Part shown: piece after piece, positions 40,200-49,016 of the stretch
How positions within the stretch are numbered: the first letter of the stretch is position 1
How the letters are laid out: each line of letters begins with the position of its first letter
Assembly (NCBI GenBank): GCA_964618895.1
Contig: CAZUDO010000080.1
Location: 1-64,000, forward strand
DNA: 64,000 nucleotides
From: CAZUDO01 sp964618895
GTDB lineage: Bacteria; Desulfobacterota; Binatia; DP-6
Reading direction: 5' to 3'
Translations under genes and position numbers: made by a program
The notes under the pieces: generated by a model
Database searches by the model: none
The model's input: only the letters and a program-made list of their open reading frames with translations
Told to the model about the DNA's origin: nothing

Positions 40200-41563
40200 C
40201 AGACCTCCGTGTCGTCGATGCGGGCGCGGGCGCGGCCACGTCCGAAGAGGATAACTATCGCGTCGCCGCGCGCCACCTCGCTCGCGCTGCGCACCACCGG
40301 ACCGGTCGTCTCGCGGTGGCGCACGATGGCGTAGCCGCGCCCGAGGCATGCGAGCGGCGACAGCGCATCCAGCCGCGCCCCGGCCTGGGTGGCCGCCGCC
40401 CGCTCGTGCCGCACGCGTGTCGTCATGGCGAAGGCGAGGCGCTCCGCGTTCCGCGCCAGGCGTTCGTGGATGCGTACCAGCGCGGGCGCAGGGCCGCTGC
40501 GGGCCAGCCGCTCCGCCAGGGTGGTGAGCTCGCGTCGTTCCCACGCCACCCGCTGCGCCAGCGCCCGGCGGCTCCGAGCCGCCAGGTCGTCGACGCGCAC
40601 CGCTAGATCGGCGACCCGGCGCTCCGGGCGCCCCAGTCCGCGTCGCAACGTCCCCAGGCGATCGCGGGCCAGACGGACGCGGCCTGCCAGCGCCCGGCCG
40701 AGCCTCTGCCCTGCGCGCGCCACGCGGGTCGCCAGCTCGGCGCCATCGGGCACCACCAGCGCCGCCGCCGCGCTCGGCGTGGGCGCGCGCGCGTCGGCCA
40801 CGAAGTCGGCGATCGTGAAGTCGACCTCGTGCCCGACAGCGGACACCACCGGAACCGCTGAGGCGGCGATCGCGCGCGCGACGATCTCCTCGTTGAACGC
40901 CCACAGGTCTTCCAGTGAGCCGCCGCCGCGCCCGACGATCACCACCTCGACGCCGCCGACGCGGTTCAGGTCGTCGATGCCGGCCGCGATCTCCGCTCCC
41001 GCGCCGGCCCCCTGCACCCGCACCGGCCGGACGATCACGCGCGCCAGCGGCCAGCGCGCGCGCAGCACCGTGCGCATGTCGTGCACCGCCGCCCCGGCGA
41101 GCGCCGTGACGATGCCCACGGTGCCGGGCCACGCCGGCAGCGGCCGCTTGCGCTCGGCGGCGAACAGCCCCTCGGCCCCGAGGCGCTGCTTCAGCTGCTC
41201 GAAGGCCATCTGCAGCGCCCCGAGGCCGCGCGGCTCCATGGTCTCGACGTAGAGCTGCAGCGCCCCGCGCGTCGGATAGAGGCTGACGCGCGCGTACACC
41301 AGCACCTCCATGCCGTCGGCGGGCCGGAACGCCAGCACCTGGGCCGCCCGCTGGAACATCACCCCGGCCAGCTGGCTGTGCTCGTCCTTCAAGGTGAAGT
41401 AGCAGTGGCCCGACGACGGCTGGCGCTTCCAGTTGGACAGCTCGCCCGCCACCCACACCAGCCCCACCTCGCTTTCGAGCACGTCGCGGAGCCGCGCCGT
41501 GAGCTGGCTGACGGTCAGGATGCGGGCGTCGGCCCCGGCGCGCAGGATCACCGGCGTCCGCAC
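40199..41563 (-). CDS. xseA: Exodeoxyribonuclease VII large subunit
   Basis: A 454-residue catalytic subunit. An N-terminal OB-fold (VWVAGELSNWKRQPSSGHCYF) is followed by the catalytic core with VGIVTALAGAAVHDM, VVIVGRGGGSLEDLWAFNEE and VSAVGHEVDFTIADFVADARAPTPS given here in separate parts of the domain. A coiled-coil region follows. It acts in the cytoplasm on single-stranded DNA. It starts with GTG 19 bases after the ctpA stop. Confidence 0.95.
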   Translation of the reverse strand: MRTPVILRAGADARILTVSQLTARLRDVLESEVGLVWVAGELSNWKRQPSSGHCYFTLKDEHSQLAGVMFQRAAQVLAFRPADGMEVLVYARVSLYPTRGALQLYVETMEPRGLGALQMAFEQLKQRLGAEGLFAAERKRPLPAWPGTVGIVTALAGAAVHDMRTVLRARWPLARVIVRPVRVQGAGAGAEIAAGIDDLNRVGGVEVVIVGRGGGSLEDLWAFNEEIVARAIAASAVPVVSAVGHEVDFTIADFVADARAPTPSAAAALVVPDGAELATRVARAGQRLGRALAGRVRLARDRLGTLRRGLGRPERRVADLAVRVDDLAARSRRALAQRVAWERRELTTLAERLARSGPAPALVRIHERLARNAERLAFAMTTRVRHERAAATQAGARLDALSPLACLGRGYAIVRHRETTGPVVRSASEVARGDAIVILFGRGRARARIDDTEV

Positions 41564-41582
41564 GGACGAGCCTCTCCCGCGC

Positions 41583-42965
41583 TCACCCTTCGCGACGCGC
41601 CACGAAGGTCTTGAAGACCTGCCAGCTCTTCAACAGCTCGAGGGCGTGGTCGAGCTGCGGGTCGGCGCCCGGCTCGCCCTCGCGGACATCGGGGTTGACC
41701 GTCTCGCTCTGCGCGTCGTCGCCGTCGTCGCTGTCGGCCTCGCGTGACTTGGGGCGCGCCTTCTCGCCTTTGTCGCCCTTGGGGTGTTCCAGGTGGCGCG
41801 GCAGGTTGGCCTCGCGCACGACCGGACCCGCCGGCTTGTCCGCCTTGGCGAGCGTCACCCCCTGCTCGAGGACGATGTCCGGCACGATCCCGGTCGCCTG
41901 GATAGAGCGGCCACTCGGGGTGTAGTAGCGCGCCGTGGTCAGGCGCAGGGCGGAGGTATCGTCGAGCGGGAGAATGGTCTGCACCGAGCCCTTGCCGAAG
42001 GTGGTCGTGCCGAGCACGAGCGCGCGCTTGTGGTCCTGCAGGGCACCGGCGACGATCTCGGATGCGCTCGCGCTGCCGCCGTTCACCAGCACGACCATGG
42101 GGAAGTCGGACCACGTGCCGGGGTTGTGTGCGAAGTACTTCTGCTTCTGATTCTCGAGGCGGCCGTCGGTGTAGACAATGAGGCCCGAGTCGAGGAAGAC
42201 GTCCGACACCCGCACCGCCTGCGTCAGCAGGCCGCCCGGGTCGTTGCGCAGGTCGAGCACCAGGCCGCGGAGGCCGCCGGCGTCCTTGTCGAGCTGCTTG
42301 AGCGCGCGCTCCAGGTCGTCGTCGGTACGCTCCTGGAACTGCGTCACCCGGATGTAGCCGTAGCCTTTCTCGAGCATCTTCGACTTGACGCTCTGGATCT
42401 TGATGACCTCGCGCACCAGCGTGCGATCGATCAGCTCGAGCTGGGTCTCGCGCTTGATGGTGAGCGTCACCTTGGTGTCCTTCGGGCCGCGCATCTTGCG
42501 CACGGCCTCGACCAAGGTCATGTCCTTGGTGAACTCGCCGTCGATCTTGATGATCATGTCGCCGGGCTTGATACCGGCGCGGTAGGCGGGCGTGTCCTCG
42601 ATGGGCGAGACGACCGTGAGGAGACCGTTGCGACTGGTGATCTCGAGCCCGAGGCCACCGAAGCTGCCCTTGGTGTCGACCTGCAGCTCCTTGTAGAGGT
42701 CCGGCGTCAGATAGGCACTGTGCGGATCGAGTGACGCGAGCATGCCGTTGATGGCGCCCTCGATCAGCTGCTTGGTCTGGACGTCGTCGACGTAGTTCTT
42801 CTGGACGATGGCGAGGATGTTGGTGAGGTTCTCGAGGCCGTCGTAGGCCTCCTTGGGCACCGCCCCGACCTTGTCCACCCCGTCGCGGCCCGACAGCATG
42901 ACGGTGAGCAGGACGATCACACCGATCGCCCCCATCCAGAGCCTCTTCAACCATCCGCCGGTCAT
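41583..42965 (-). CDS. ctpA: C-terminal processing protease (S41 family, PDZ)
   Basis: A 460-residue periplasmic serine protease. It has an N-terminal membrane segment (residues 11-24) and a helical NYVDDVQTKQLIEGAINGML region. A PDZ domain (about 100-170, with SFGGLGLEI and AGIKPGDMIIKIDG) precedes the peptidase core with the Ser-Lys dyad: GGSASASEI (Ser about 300) and FGKGSVQ (Lys325). The last 70 residues are a charged low-complexity tail. It would trim or degrade envelope proteins. It leads the operon to xseA, xseB, ispA and tlyA. Confidence 0.93.
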   Translation of the reverse strand: MTGGWLKRLWMGAIGVIVLLTVMLSGRDGVDKVGAVPKEAYDGLENLTNILAIVQKNYVDDVQTKQLIEGAINGMLASLDPHSAYLTPDLYKELQVDTKGSFGGLGLEITSRNGLLTVVSPIEDTPAYRAGIKPGDMIIKIDGEFTKDMTLVEAVRKMRGPKDTKVTLTIKRETQLELIDRTLVREVIKIQSVKSKMLEKGYGYIRVTQFQERTDDDLERALKQLDKDAGGLRGLVLDLRNDPGGLLTQAVRVSDVFLDSGLIVYTDGRLENQKQKYFAHNPGTWSDFPMVVLVNGGSASASEIVAGALQDHKRALVLGTTTFGKGSVQTILPLDDTSALRLTTARYYTPSGRSIQATGIVPDIVLEQGVTLAKADKPAGPVVREANLPRHLEHPKGDKGEKARPKSREADSDDGDDAQSETVNPDVREGEPGADPQLDHALELLKSWQVFKTFVARREG

Positions 42966-43062
42966 GGGCCTCGAGTCTGTGTATCCCTCCCCAGGCTTCG
43001 GGGCAAGGCCAACTTGCAAAGCAGATGCGTTGCGGCTAGCGCAGTCGGGAGGCGTAGACGTG

Positions 43063-43485
43063 ATGCGAGTCGCAACGCAACTGTCGGTGTTCCTCGAGAA
43101 CCGGGCCGGCGTCCTGGCGGAGGTGGCCTCCGACCTGGCGCGCCACGGCATCAGCATCCAGGCGCTGACCATCGCCACCCTGGCTGACCACGCCGTGGTA
43201 CGGCTGGTGGTGAACGAGCCGCGCAAGGCGCTCCATCTGTTCGGCGACCGCGGCGTGCTGGCGGTGGCGTCGTCGGTGCTGGGGGTCGAGCTGTCCGACG
43301 AGGCCGGCACGCTGGCGGCCATGGCCCGCAAGCTGGCGCGCGCCGGCGTCAACATCGAGTACGCCTACGGCAGCAGCCCGTCCGGCGGCGGCCGCCCGAT
43401 GGTCTACCTGCACCCGTCGGACTTCAGGAAGGCGCGCGTGGCGCTCCGGGCGACGGCCCGGCGAGCAGCCCCTCGAAAACGCTGA
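43063..43485 (+). CDS. Double ACT-domain protein
   Basis: A 140-residue protein with two ACT-like halves: LSVFLENRAGVLAEVASDLA near residue 7, and GVELSDEAGTLAAMARKLARAGVNIEYAY near residue 73. ACT domains bind amino acids. Stand-alone tandem ACT proteins of this size are thought to be regulators or sensors. There is a basic Arg/Ala C-terminal tail. GGGAGG lies upstream of the ATG at 43063. Its 3' end overlaps the convergent thioredoxin gene by 62 bases. No amino acid pathway gene lies next to it. Confidence 0.82.
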   Translation: MRVATQLSVFLENRAGVLAEVASDLARHGISIQALTIATLADHAVVRLVVNEPRKALHLFGDRGVLAVASSVLGVELSDEAGTLAAMARKLARAGVNIEYAYGSSPSGGGRPMVYLHPSDFRKARVALRATARRAAPRKR

Positions 43486-43969
43486 CCTGCGCAGCGGTGT
43501 CCCACTGCCGCGGCCCGATCACGTGCTCCACCACGAAGCCGTTGCGGTCGATGATGAAGCTCTCCGGGTAGCCCCATACGCGGTAGCGGAAACCCACCTG
43601 CCGTTCGGGGTCGATGAGCACCGGAAACGTGAGCCGGAGTTCGCGGGCGAGCGCCCCAACCGCGGCCTGCTCGTCCTCATCCTCGCTGACGGCCAGGATT
43701 TCGAAGTCACGTCCCCGGAGCTGGGTGTAGAGCCGCTCCATCGACGGCATCTCCTCCCGGCACGGCGGGCACCACGTGGTCCACAGGTTCAGCAGCACGA
43801 CCTTGCCGCGCAGAGCGGACAGGCGCACCCGCTGCCCCTTCAGGTCGGTGGCGACGAAGTCGGGCGCGAGCGTCGGTCCCCGGTTGGCGAGTCGCGCCAG
43901 GCCCACCGCCGCCGCCACCCCGAGGACGGTCGCTCCGAGGGTGATCTTCAGACCGCGGCTGGCCGCCAT
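43424..43969 (-). CDS. TlpA/ResA-like thiol-disulfide oxidoreductase
   Basis: A 181-residue periplasmic thioredoxin-fold protein with an N-terminal membrane anchor (KITLGATVLGVAAAVGLA). The active site is WTTWCPPCREEMPS, the redox partner loop is WGYPESFIIDRNGFVV, and LKGQRVRLSALRGKVVLLN opens the AhpC/TSA-like domain. The family reduces apocytochrome c or other periplasmic thiols. The ATG lies inside the end of lgt, overlapping it by 22 bases, so the two are coupled. Confidence 0.92.
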   Translation of the reverse strand: MAASRGLKITLGATVLGVAAAVGLARLANRGPTLAPDFVATDLKGQRVRLSALRGKVVLLNLWTTWCPPCREEMPSMERLYTQLRGRDFEILAVSEDEDEQAAVGALARELRLTFPVLIDPERQVGFRYRVWGYPESFIIDRNGFVVEHVIGPRQWDTAAQVSVFEGLLAGPSPGAPRAPS

Positions 43970-44715
43970 CTCCGTGCGGCGAGCAGTCGCCACCCCCCGA
44001 TTCCGATCAACGCCAGGCACACGAGCTGCGCTTCGCTCAGCCCGAACGCCATGCGCGGGTTGATGCGCACGATCTCGACCAGGAAGCGGGCCGTGCCGTG
44101 CAACACGAGGTACCACGAGAACAGCGTGCCGTCCGGCGCGGCCGTCCGGCGTCCCCGCCAGAGCAGCGCGAAGATGGCGAGGTAGGCCGCGCACTCGTAC
44201 AGCGGCGTCGGATGCACCCGTACCCCCTCCGGCTTGTCCCAGCCCACCACGGCGTAGGGGTACGCCATGCCCCACGGCAGCGTCGTCTCCTGCCCCCAGT
44301 CGCCGTCGCCCGACAGCTGGCAGCCGATGCGCCCGATCGCCTGCCCGAGCGCCAAGGCGGGGGCGACGGTATCGGCGCCGCGCAGCCACGGAATGCCGTG
44401 GCGACGGAAGAACAGCGTGACCGCCAGCGCCCCGCCCGCGAGCCCGCCGAACCACACGAACCCTCCGCCGGTGAGGAGAAAGCTCGCCGGCGCACGCACG
44501 AACTCCGGCCAGGCATCGAGCACGATCCACAGCCGCGCGCCCACGATCCCGCCCACCGCCGCCCACACGACCAGCGACGACGCCAGCCCCGGCGCATAGC
44601 CCTTGCGCAGGAATTCCTGGTCGGCGACCGAGCCGGCGGTGAGAAACGCCAGGGCCAGGCAGATCCCGAACAGGTGGATCGGGATCGGCCCGATGTGGAG
44701 CACGTCAGGGATCAT
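43948..44715 (-). CDS. lgt: Prolipoprotein diacylglyceryl transferase
   Basis: A 255-residue inner-membrane enzyme that attaches diacylglycerol to the lipobox Cys of prolipoproteins. It has seven hydrophobic segments, GGFVWFGGLAGGALAV, the signature GRIGCQLSGDGDWGQ, and HPTPLYECAAYL before the last helices. This is the usual length for the family. The many lipoprotein genes in the window depend on this step. It starts with ATG at 44715 and overlaps the thioredoxin gene. Confidence 0.94.
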   Translation of the reverse strand: MIPDVLHIGPIPIHLFGICLALAFLTAGSVADQEFLRKGYAPGLASSLVVWAAVGGIVGARLWIVLDAWPEFVRAPASFLLTGGGFVWFGGLAGGALAVTLFFRRHGIPWLRGADTVAPALALGQAIGRIGCQLSGDGDWGQETTLPWGMAYPYAVVGWDKPEGVRVHPTPLYECAAYLAIFALLWRGRRTAAPDGTLFSWYLVLHGTARFLVEIVRINPRMAFGLSEAQLVCLALIGIGGWRLLAARRWRPAAV

Positions 44716-44756
44716 GCGATGGCGGGCGGGATGATAGCCAACGCGGGCGGCCGGCG

Positions 44757-46451
44757 CTACTTCCGCTGCACCGCGAGGTCGTCGATGCCACCCACGGCCG
44801 CGGGCGCCAGCCGCGCCAGCGCCTCGGCGTTCCCGTTCAGCACGGCGTCGAAGAAGTTGAGCGCCAGGTAGTTGACGATGTCATGCGCGTGACGCCACGG
44901 CAGGTGGCGCGGCTCGCACGCCTCGTCGAACCCGCCCAGGAACTCGAGTAGCCGGCGGTCGACCTCGCAGAAGTCCGAGAACGTGAAGTGTCCCGCGTCC
45001 ATGAGCCGCGCCAGCGCCACCACCGCCGCTCCCGCCGGCAGCAGGTCGAAGGGCCGCTGCTGCTGCGCGACGAACTCGGTCGTCTCGTCGATCGAGCCGC
45101 CGATGACGAGTGTCGGGACCGTGATGGTGGCGAAGAACTCGTCCGGGAACGGCGCCGCCGGCGCCTGGGGCAGGATCGCCTTGATGCGCGCGTCGGTGAA
45201 CGTCCCCACCGGCGACGCACCGCCGGCGAGCAGGAATACGGTGAAGCCGCCGAACGAGTGTCCCGATGCGCCGATACGGTCCGGGTCGATGGCGCCGGCG
45301 AACATGTTCCCCGCGGTGGCGTTCATGGCCAGGAACTGGTCGATCACGAAGCTCAGGTCGCGCGGCCGGTTGGCGGCCGCCTGCGGGTCGATCACGCCCG
45401 CCAGGCTGTCGACGAAGGTGTTGCCGTGATGGTCCGGGCTGACGACGATGAACCCGTGACTGGCGAGGTGGGCGGCGAAGAAGAACGACTGGATGCGGAT
45501 GCCCTGGTTGCCGTGCGAGAACACCACCAGCGGATAGGTCCCGGAAGCCAGCGGCACGTCGCGGTAGGCGGGCGTCACCGCCACCCCCTGACCGAGCACG
45601 GTCGCCACGTCCTTCGGCACGCCAGCCACCGCGGCGGCCGTCGAGGGATAGTACACCTCGACCGTCACGGGGCGCGGCCCTTGCCCTGTCGTGTCGAGCC
45701 GCGCCGGGTCGCTGAGCGCGAGCGTCCGGATGCCGACGGGAAAGGCGCCCAGCTCCGCGGTCGGCCCGAGATCGTTCGGTGGGTAGGCCTGCTGGGCGAA
45801 GTGGCGCGCGCTAGTGACGACGCGGTCGAGCACCGGGGCGAGGGGATCGAGGCCCAGGGCGGCGAGGCGCGTCCGGCACCGGCGTTGCAGGACCCGCGCG
45901 ACGGCGGCGCGCGCGTGGGCGACGGCCCGATCGCGACGTGCCCGGCTGCAGCGCCGCCCCTGCGTGGCGCGTACGGCGCAGCCGGGACCGAAGCGCTCCA
46001 CGATGACGACGCGTAAACGCTCGAGCTGCTTGCCGGCAAGACGCCGGCAGGCGAGGAACGCTCCCGCCACCGACCCGCCGGCGTCGGGGTACGCCGCAGC
46101 CAGCAGCTCCTCGCCGAAGTCGCCACAGGCGTTGCGTGCCCGTACCACCACGTCGTCCGCGGTCTGATAGCCGAGCGCGACCGCATCGTCCTCGGCGCAG
46201 GCGCGGCGCACCGACGGCTCCGGAGCCGCCAGGATGCCCGCCAGCGGACCGTCGATGGCGCGCGCCGTCGTCTCACAGGCGGCATCGTTCGCGTTCCGGC
46301 ACTGCGCCACGGCGCGCGTGTAGTCGGCGAGGCAACGCGTCGCGGCCGCACCGGAGGCCCGCACGCACCGGACCTCTCCCGACGCCGCGTACGCCGGTAC
46401 GGCCAGCAGGGCAACGACCATCCCCAGAGCGAGCGTGATCTCTCGTGCCAT
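44757..46451 (-). CDS. Exported alpha/beta hydrolase with N-terminal Cys-rich domain
   Basis: A 564-residue secreted protein. A signal peptide (LALGMVVALLAVPAYA) is followed by about 200 residues rich in Cys, Arg and Ala, resembling cysteine-patterned exported domains of related bacteria. From about residue 235 an alpha/beta hydrolase of the PAF-acetylhydrolase/dienelactone type follows: FSHGNQG (oxyanion side), GASGHSFGGFT with Ser399, and a late DAGHFTFSD with the His. It probably cleaves an ester or lipid outside the inner membrane. The substrate is unknown. It stands as a single gene. Confidence 0.8.
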   Translation of the reverse strand: MAREITLALGMVVALLAVPAYAASGEVRCVRASGAAATRCLADYTRAVAQCRNANDAACETTARAIDGPLAGILAAPEPSVRRACAEDDAVALGYQTADDVVVRARNACGDFGEELLAAAYPDAGGSVAGAFLACRRLAGKQLERLRVVIVERFGPGCAVRATQGRRCSRARRDRAVAHARAAVARVLQRRCRTRLAALGLDPLAPVLDRVVTSARHFAQQAYPPNDLGPTAELGAFPVGIRTLALSDPARLDTTGQGPRPVTVEVYYPSTAAAVAGVPKDVATVLGQGVAVTPAYRDVPLASGTYPLVVFSHGNQGIRIQSFFFAAHLASHGFIVVSPDHHGNTFVDSLAGVIDPQAAANRPRDLSFVIDQFLAMNATAGNMFAGAIDPDRIGASGHSFGGFTVFLLAGGASPVGTFTDARIKAILPQAPAAPFPDEFFATITVPTLVIGGSIDETTEFVAQQQRPFDLLPAGAAVVALARLMDAGHFTFSDFCEVDRRLLEFLGGFDEACEPRHLPWRHAHDIVNYLALNFFDAVLNGNAEALARLAPAAVGGIDDLAVQRK

Positions 46452-46595
46452 GGGCGCCCTCTACGTGACTGCGCCCGACGCTGTCCAGCAGCGCGCATTG
46501 ATTGAGTTCACGTGCCGATCGTGCTTGAACCGCGGCGTGCGGGCCGTCGTACAGCGGGTCGCCGAAGCGCAGGTGGCAACGGACCGCGGCCGCTG

Positions 46596-47051
46596 ATGGC
46601 GCGCGCCGGCTTCACGGCCATCAGCTCGGGCGCGATCACCTTCGGCAAGGACGGCCTGTGGTACAGCGACGGGGAGGTCATCCCCAATCGCGCCATCCGC
46701 CGCCTGTTCAGCCAGACGCTGCAGGTTCTTCCCGACGGCCGCGCCCGTCTCGAGCTCGGTGAGGACAAGGCCTGGGTCACGATCGAGGACACCCCGTGGG
46801 TGATCGTCCACGTCGGGGGCGACCCCGTGACCGGGTTCGTTCTCGAGCTGAACGACGAGACCCGCGAGCCCCTCGACCCCGACACCCTGCACGTGGGCGC
46901 CGACAACGTCCTCTACTGCCGCGTCAAGCGCGGCATGCACCGCGCCCGCCTCCTCCGCCCCGCCTATTACGAGCTCACGCGCCACCTCGAAACCGACGCC
47001 AACGGTCGGACGATCCTCCCGGTCGCCGGTCGGCGGTGGAGCATCGGGTAG
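46596..47051 (+). CDS. DUF1285-like protein
   Basis: A 151-residue protein with the pattern of DUF1285: ITFGKDGLWYSDGEVIPNR, then AIRRLFSQTL, WVTIEDTPWVIVHV and a C-terminal YELTRHLETDANG. The family's function is not known. I chose the ATG at 46596 over a GTG at 46512 because the extra residues are Arg/Gly-rich and unlike the family. It ends nine bases before trmL, so it is probably in the same operon as trmL and the lactamase-fold gene. Confidence 0.7.
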   Translation: MARAGFTAISSGAITFGKDGLWYSDGEVIPNRAIRRLFSQTLQVLPDGRARLELGEDKAWVTIEDTPWVIVHVGGDPVTGFVLELNDETREPLDPDTLHVGADNVLYCRVKRGMHRARLLRPAYYELTRHLETDANGRTILPVAGRRWSIG

Positions 47052-47060
47052 CGGCACACG

Positions 47061-47513
47061 ATGCACGTCGTGCTGGTCGCTCCCGAGATCCCCCCCAACA
47101 CCGGCTCCATCGGCCGCCTGTGCGTCGCCTCGGACACCCACCTCCACCTCGTCGAGCCGCTCGGCTTCACCATCGATGACCGCCAGCTGCGGCGCGCCGG
47201 GCTCGACTACTGGCCGCACGTCGACTGCAGCCGCCACCCGGATTGGGACGCCTTTCAGGCCACCCGCCCGGCCGGCCGTATCGTGTGCTTGTCGGCGCGG
47301 GCAGCGCGCTCGTACACCACCGCCCGCTACCGGCCCGACGACTTCCTGGTCTTCGGCGGCGAGAGCCGAGGCCTGCCACCCGCCATCCAGGCGGCGCACG
47401 CCGACACCACCTTCGGCATCCCGCTGGCGAGCGAGCACGTGCGGAGTCTCAATCTGGCCACGGCGGTCGCCATCGTCCTGTACGAGGCTCTCCGCCAGCA
47501 GGGCAAGGTGTGA
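47061..47513 (+). CDS. trmL: tRNA (cytidine(34)-2'-O)-methyltransferase TrmL
   Basis: A 150-residue single-domain SPOUT methyltransferase, the usual TrmL length. It starts MHVVLVAPEIPPNTGSIGRL. The knot motifs are FGGESRGLP, then FGIPLASEHVRSLNLATAVA. It methylates the wobble ribose of certain leucine tRNAs. Its stop overlaps the GTG of the next gene (GTGA). Confidence 0.94.
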   Translation: MHVVLVAPEIPPNTGSIGRLCVASDTHLHLVEPLGFTIDDRQLRRAGLDYWPHVDCSRHPDWDAFQATRPAGRIVCLSARAARSYTTARYRPDDFLVFGGESRGLPPAIQAAHADTTFGIPLASEHVRSLNLATAVAIVLYEALRQQGKV

Positions 47514-48343
47514 CGGTGCGACGACTGCTCGCCGTGCTGACGGCGACGATCGCGCTGGCCTGCTCGGCCATCCCGGTCCCGCACCGCGCGCCCTACCACG
47601 CCTCCGACGCCGATCTGACCATCACCCGCCTCGTCCACTCGTCGGTCATCGTCGACCTGGCCGGGACGCGGCTGCTCATCGACCCGTGGTTCCATTCCGG
47701 CCTCCTCGTCCGTCAGGCGGAGCCGCTCGGGCTCACCCCCGACGGACTGCCGCCCCTGCACGCGATTCTGCTGACGCACGACCACCGCGACCACCTGGAC
47801 GAGCACGCGCTGCGCGCCCTCGCCGCCACCGTGCCCGAGGTGATCGCCCGGCCCGAGCTGCACCGCCAGCTGGCGTCCTTCGGGTTCCACCGCGTGACCG
47901 ACCTCGTCTGGTGGGAGTCGGCGCAGGTGGGCCCGGTCACCGTGACCGCGGTCCCGGCCAGCCGCAGCCGGGCGGAGAACGGCTACGTCATCGAGAGCGC
48001 GAACGCATCGGCATACGCGGCCGGCGACACACGCGCCTTCCCCGCACTGGCCGACATCGCCGCGCGGTTTCCACACCTCGATGCCGCCCTGCTGCCCATC
48101 GGCGGCGAGCGCCTCCTCGGCGTCCTCCGGCAGATGGGCCCGACCGAGGCCGCGGAGGCCGCCGTGCTCCTGGGCGCCCGGCGCGTCATTCCGATCGGGT
48201 ACGGTGAGCGCAGCGCCCCGCCGCTGTGGTGGTACGCATGGCGTCCGATGGCGCGTTTTCGTGAGGCATGCGCCCGGCAGGGGCTGGAGCGCTCGCGCAT
48301 CGTCGTGCTCGAAACTGGCGAGAGCTGGCACTACTATAGGTAG
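47510..48343 (+). CDS. Exported metallo-beta-lactamase-fold hydrolase (NAPE-PLD/UlaG-like)
   Basis: A 277-residue MBL-fold protein with the metal motif THDHRDHLDE (H90, H92, D94, H95), YAAGDTRAF with a later Asp, and PIGGERLLG. The layout with a short LLIDPWF strand ahead of the motif is that of the UlaG/NAPE-PLD-like branch. The N-terminus LLAVLTATIALAC is a likely lipoprotein signal (Cys18), placing the enzyme in the periplasm or outer membrane. The substrate is unknown. It is coupled to trmL by a GTGA overlap. Confidence 0.82.
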   Translation: MTVRRLLAVLTATIALACSAIPVPHRAPYHASDADLTITRLVHSSVIVDLAGTRLLIDPWFHSGLLVRQAEPLGLTPDGLPPLHAILLTHDHRDHLDEHALRALAATVPEVIARPELHRQLASFGFHRVTDLVWWESAQVGPVTVTAVPASRSRAENGYVIESANASAYAAGDTRAFPALADIAARFPHLDAALLPIGGERLLGVLRQMGPTEAAEAAVLLGARRVIPIGYGERSAPPLWWYAWRPMARFREACARQGLERSRIVVLETGESWHYYR

Positions 48344-48431
48344 TGTTCGGCGTACGCCGACCCTTGACCGCAAAAAGTGGCGGGAGGAAGGAGCCGACGG
48401 ACACCCCGTCCGTCGCGAGGAGGTTTGTGGC

Positions 48432-48935
48432 ATGAGGATCGATCGTATCGCGTTCGCCATCGCGCTCAGCGTGAGCGCCGTATCGCCGGCATCCGCCCTC
48501 GTCCTGGGAGGTGGGCCGGCCAAGACGGACTGCTACGCCGCGTTCGACGGCGTGACGGTCACCCGCAAGTCGACCATCGTCGAGTGCACGGACGGCGACC
48601 CGACCTGCGACTTCGACACCACCCCGGGCATGTGCACGTTCAAGTTCAAGGTGTGCACGTCGGTCCAGGACGTGGCCGGGTGCACGCCCCTGCCACTGCG
48701 CAAGATCACGCCGCGCAACCTGAAGGTGCCGGCCCTCGGCGGCACCGCGTTCGTGTGCGGCGAGGACAACCTGATCGTGCTCAAGCTGAAGAAGCGGGGC
48801 CGCCCCACCAAGCGGCTCATCAACATGCTCGCCCAGGCGACGGGAAAGCCGCCCCGCGATCCCGACCGGCTGCGACTGACGTGCGTGCCGCGACCGGCGA
48901 GTCCGTCGGGGGCCTTCGTGCTCGGGGGGGAGTAG
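48432..48935 (+). CDS. Exported Cys-rich protein, unknown function
   Basis: A 167-residue protein with a signal peptide (IAFAIALSVSAVSPASA). The mature part has regularly spaced cysteines (DCYAAF, VECTDGDPTCDF, GMCTFKFKVC, GCTPL, VCGED, LTCVP). GAGGAGG lies upstream of the ATG. Similar small secreted proteins with a K/R-rich LKLKKRGRP region are common in genomes of this type, but I know of no function. It is followed by a hairpin between convergent genes. Confidence 0.7.
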   Translation: MRIDRIAFAIALSVSAVSPASALVLGGGPAKTDCYAAFDGVTVTRKSTIVECTDGDPTCDFDTTPGMCTFKFKVCTSVQDVAGCTPLPLRKITPRNLKVPALGGTAFVCGEDNLIVLKLKKRGRPTKRLINMLAQATGKPPRDPDRLRLTCVPRPASPSGAFVLGGE

Positions 48936-48975
48936 CTCTTCCTGTCTTCGCGGCTGTAGTCCGCGAGCGTCGCCG

Positions 48976-49016
48976 AGCGGTGCCAAGACCTCTTGGCAAG
49001 GAGCGAGAGCACCGCT
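48976..49016. terminator. Nested hairpins between convergent genes, possible terminator
   Basis: AGCGGTGC (48976-48983) pairs with GCACCGCT (49009-49016), and the inner TGCCAAG (48981-48987) pairs with CTTGGCA (48992-48998). The two stems share TGC and so compete. They lie just past the 48432-48935 gene and at the end of the opposite membrane-protein frame. There is no run of T, so a classic Rho-independent terminator is not supported. Confidence 0.3.

Noticed and set aside
48976..49016. Rho-independent terminator
   Set aside because: The hairpins are real but there is no T-run on either side, so I list it only as a possible terminator at low confidence.
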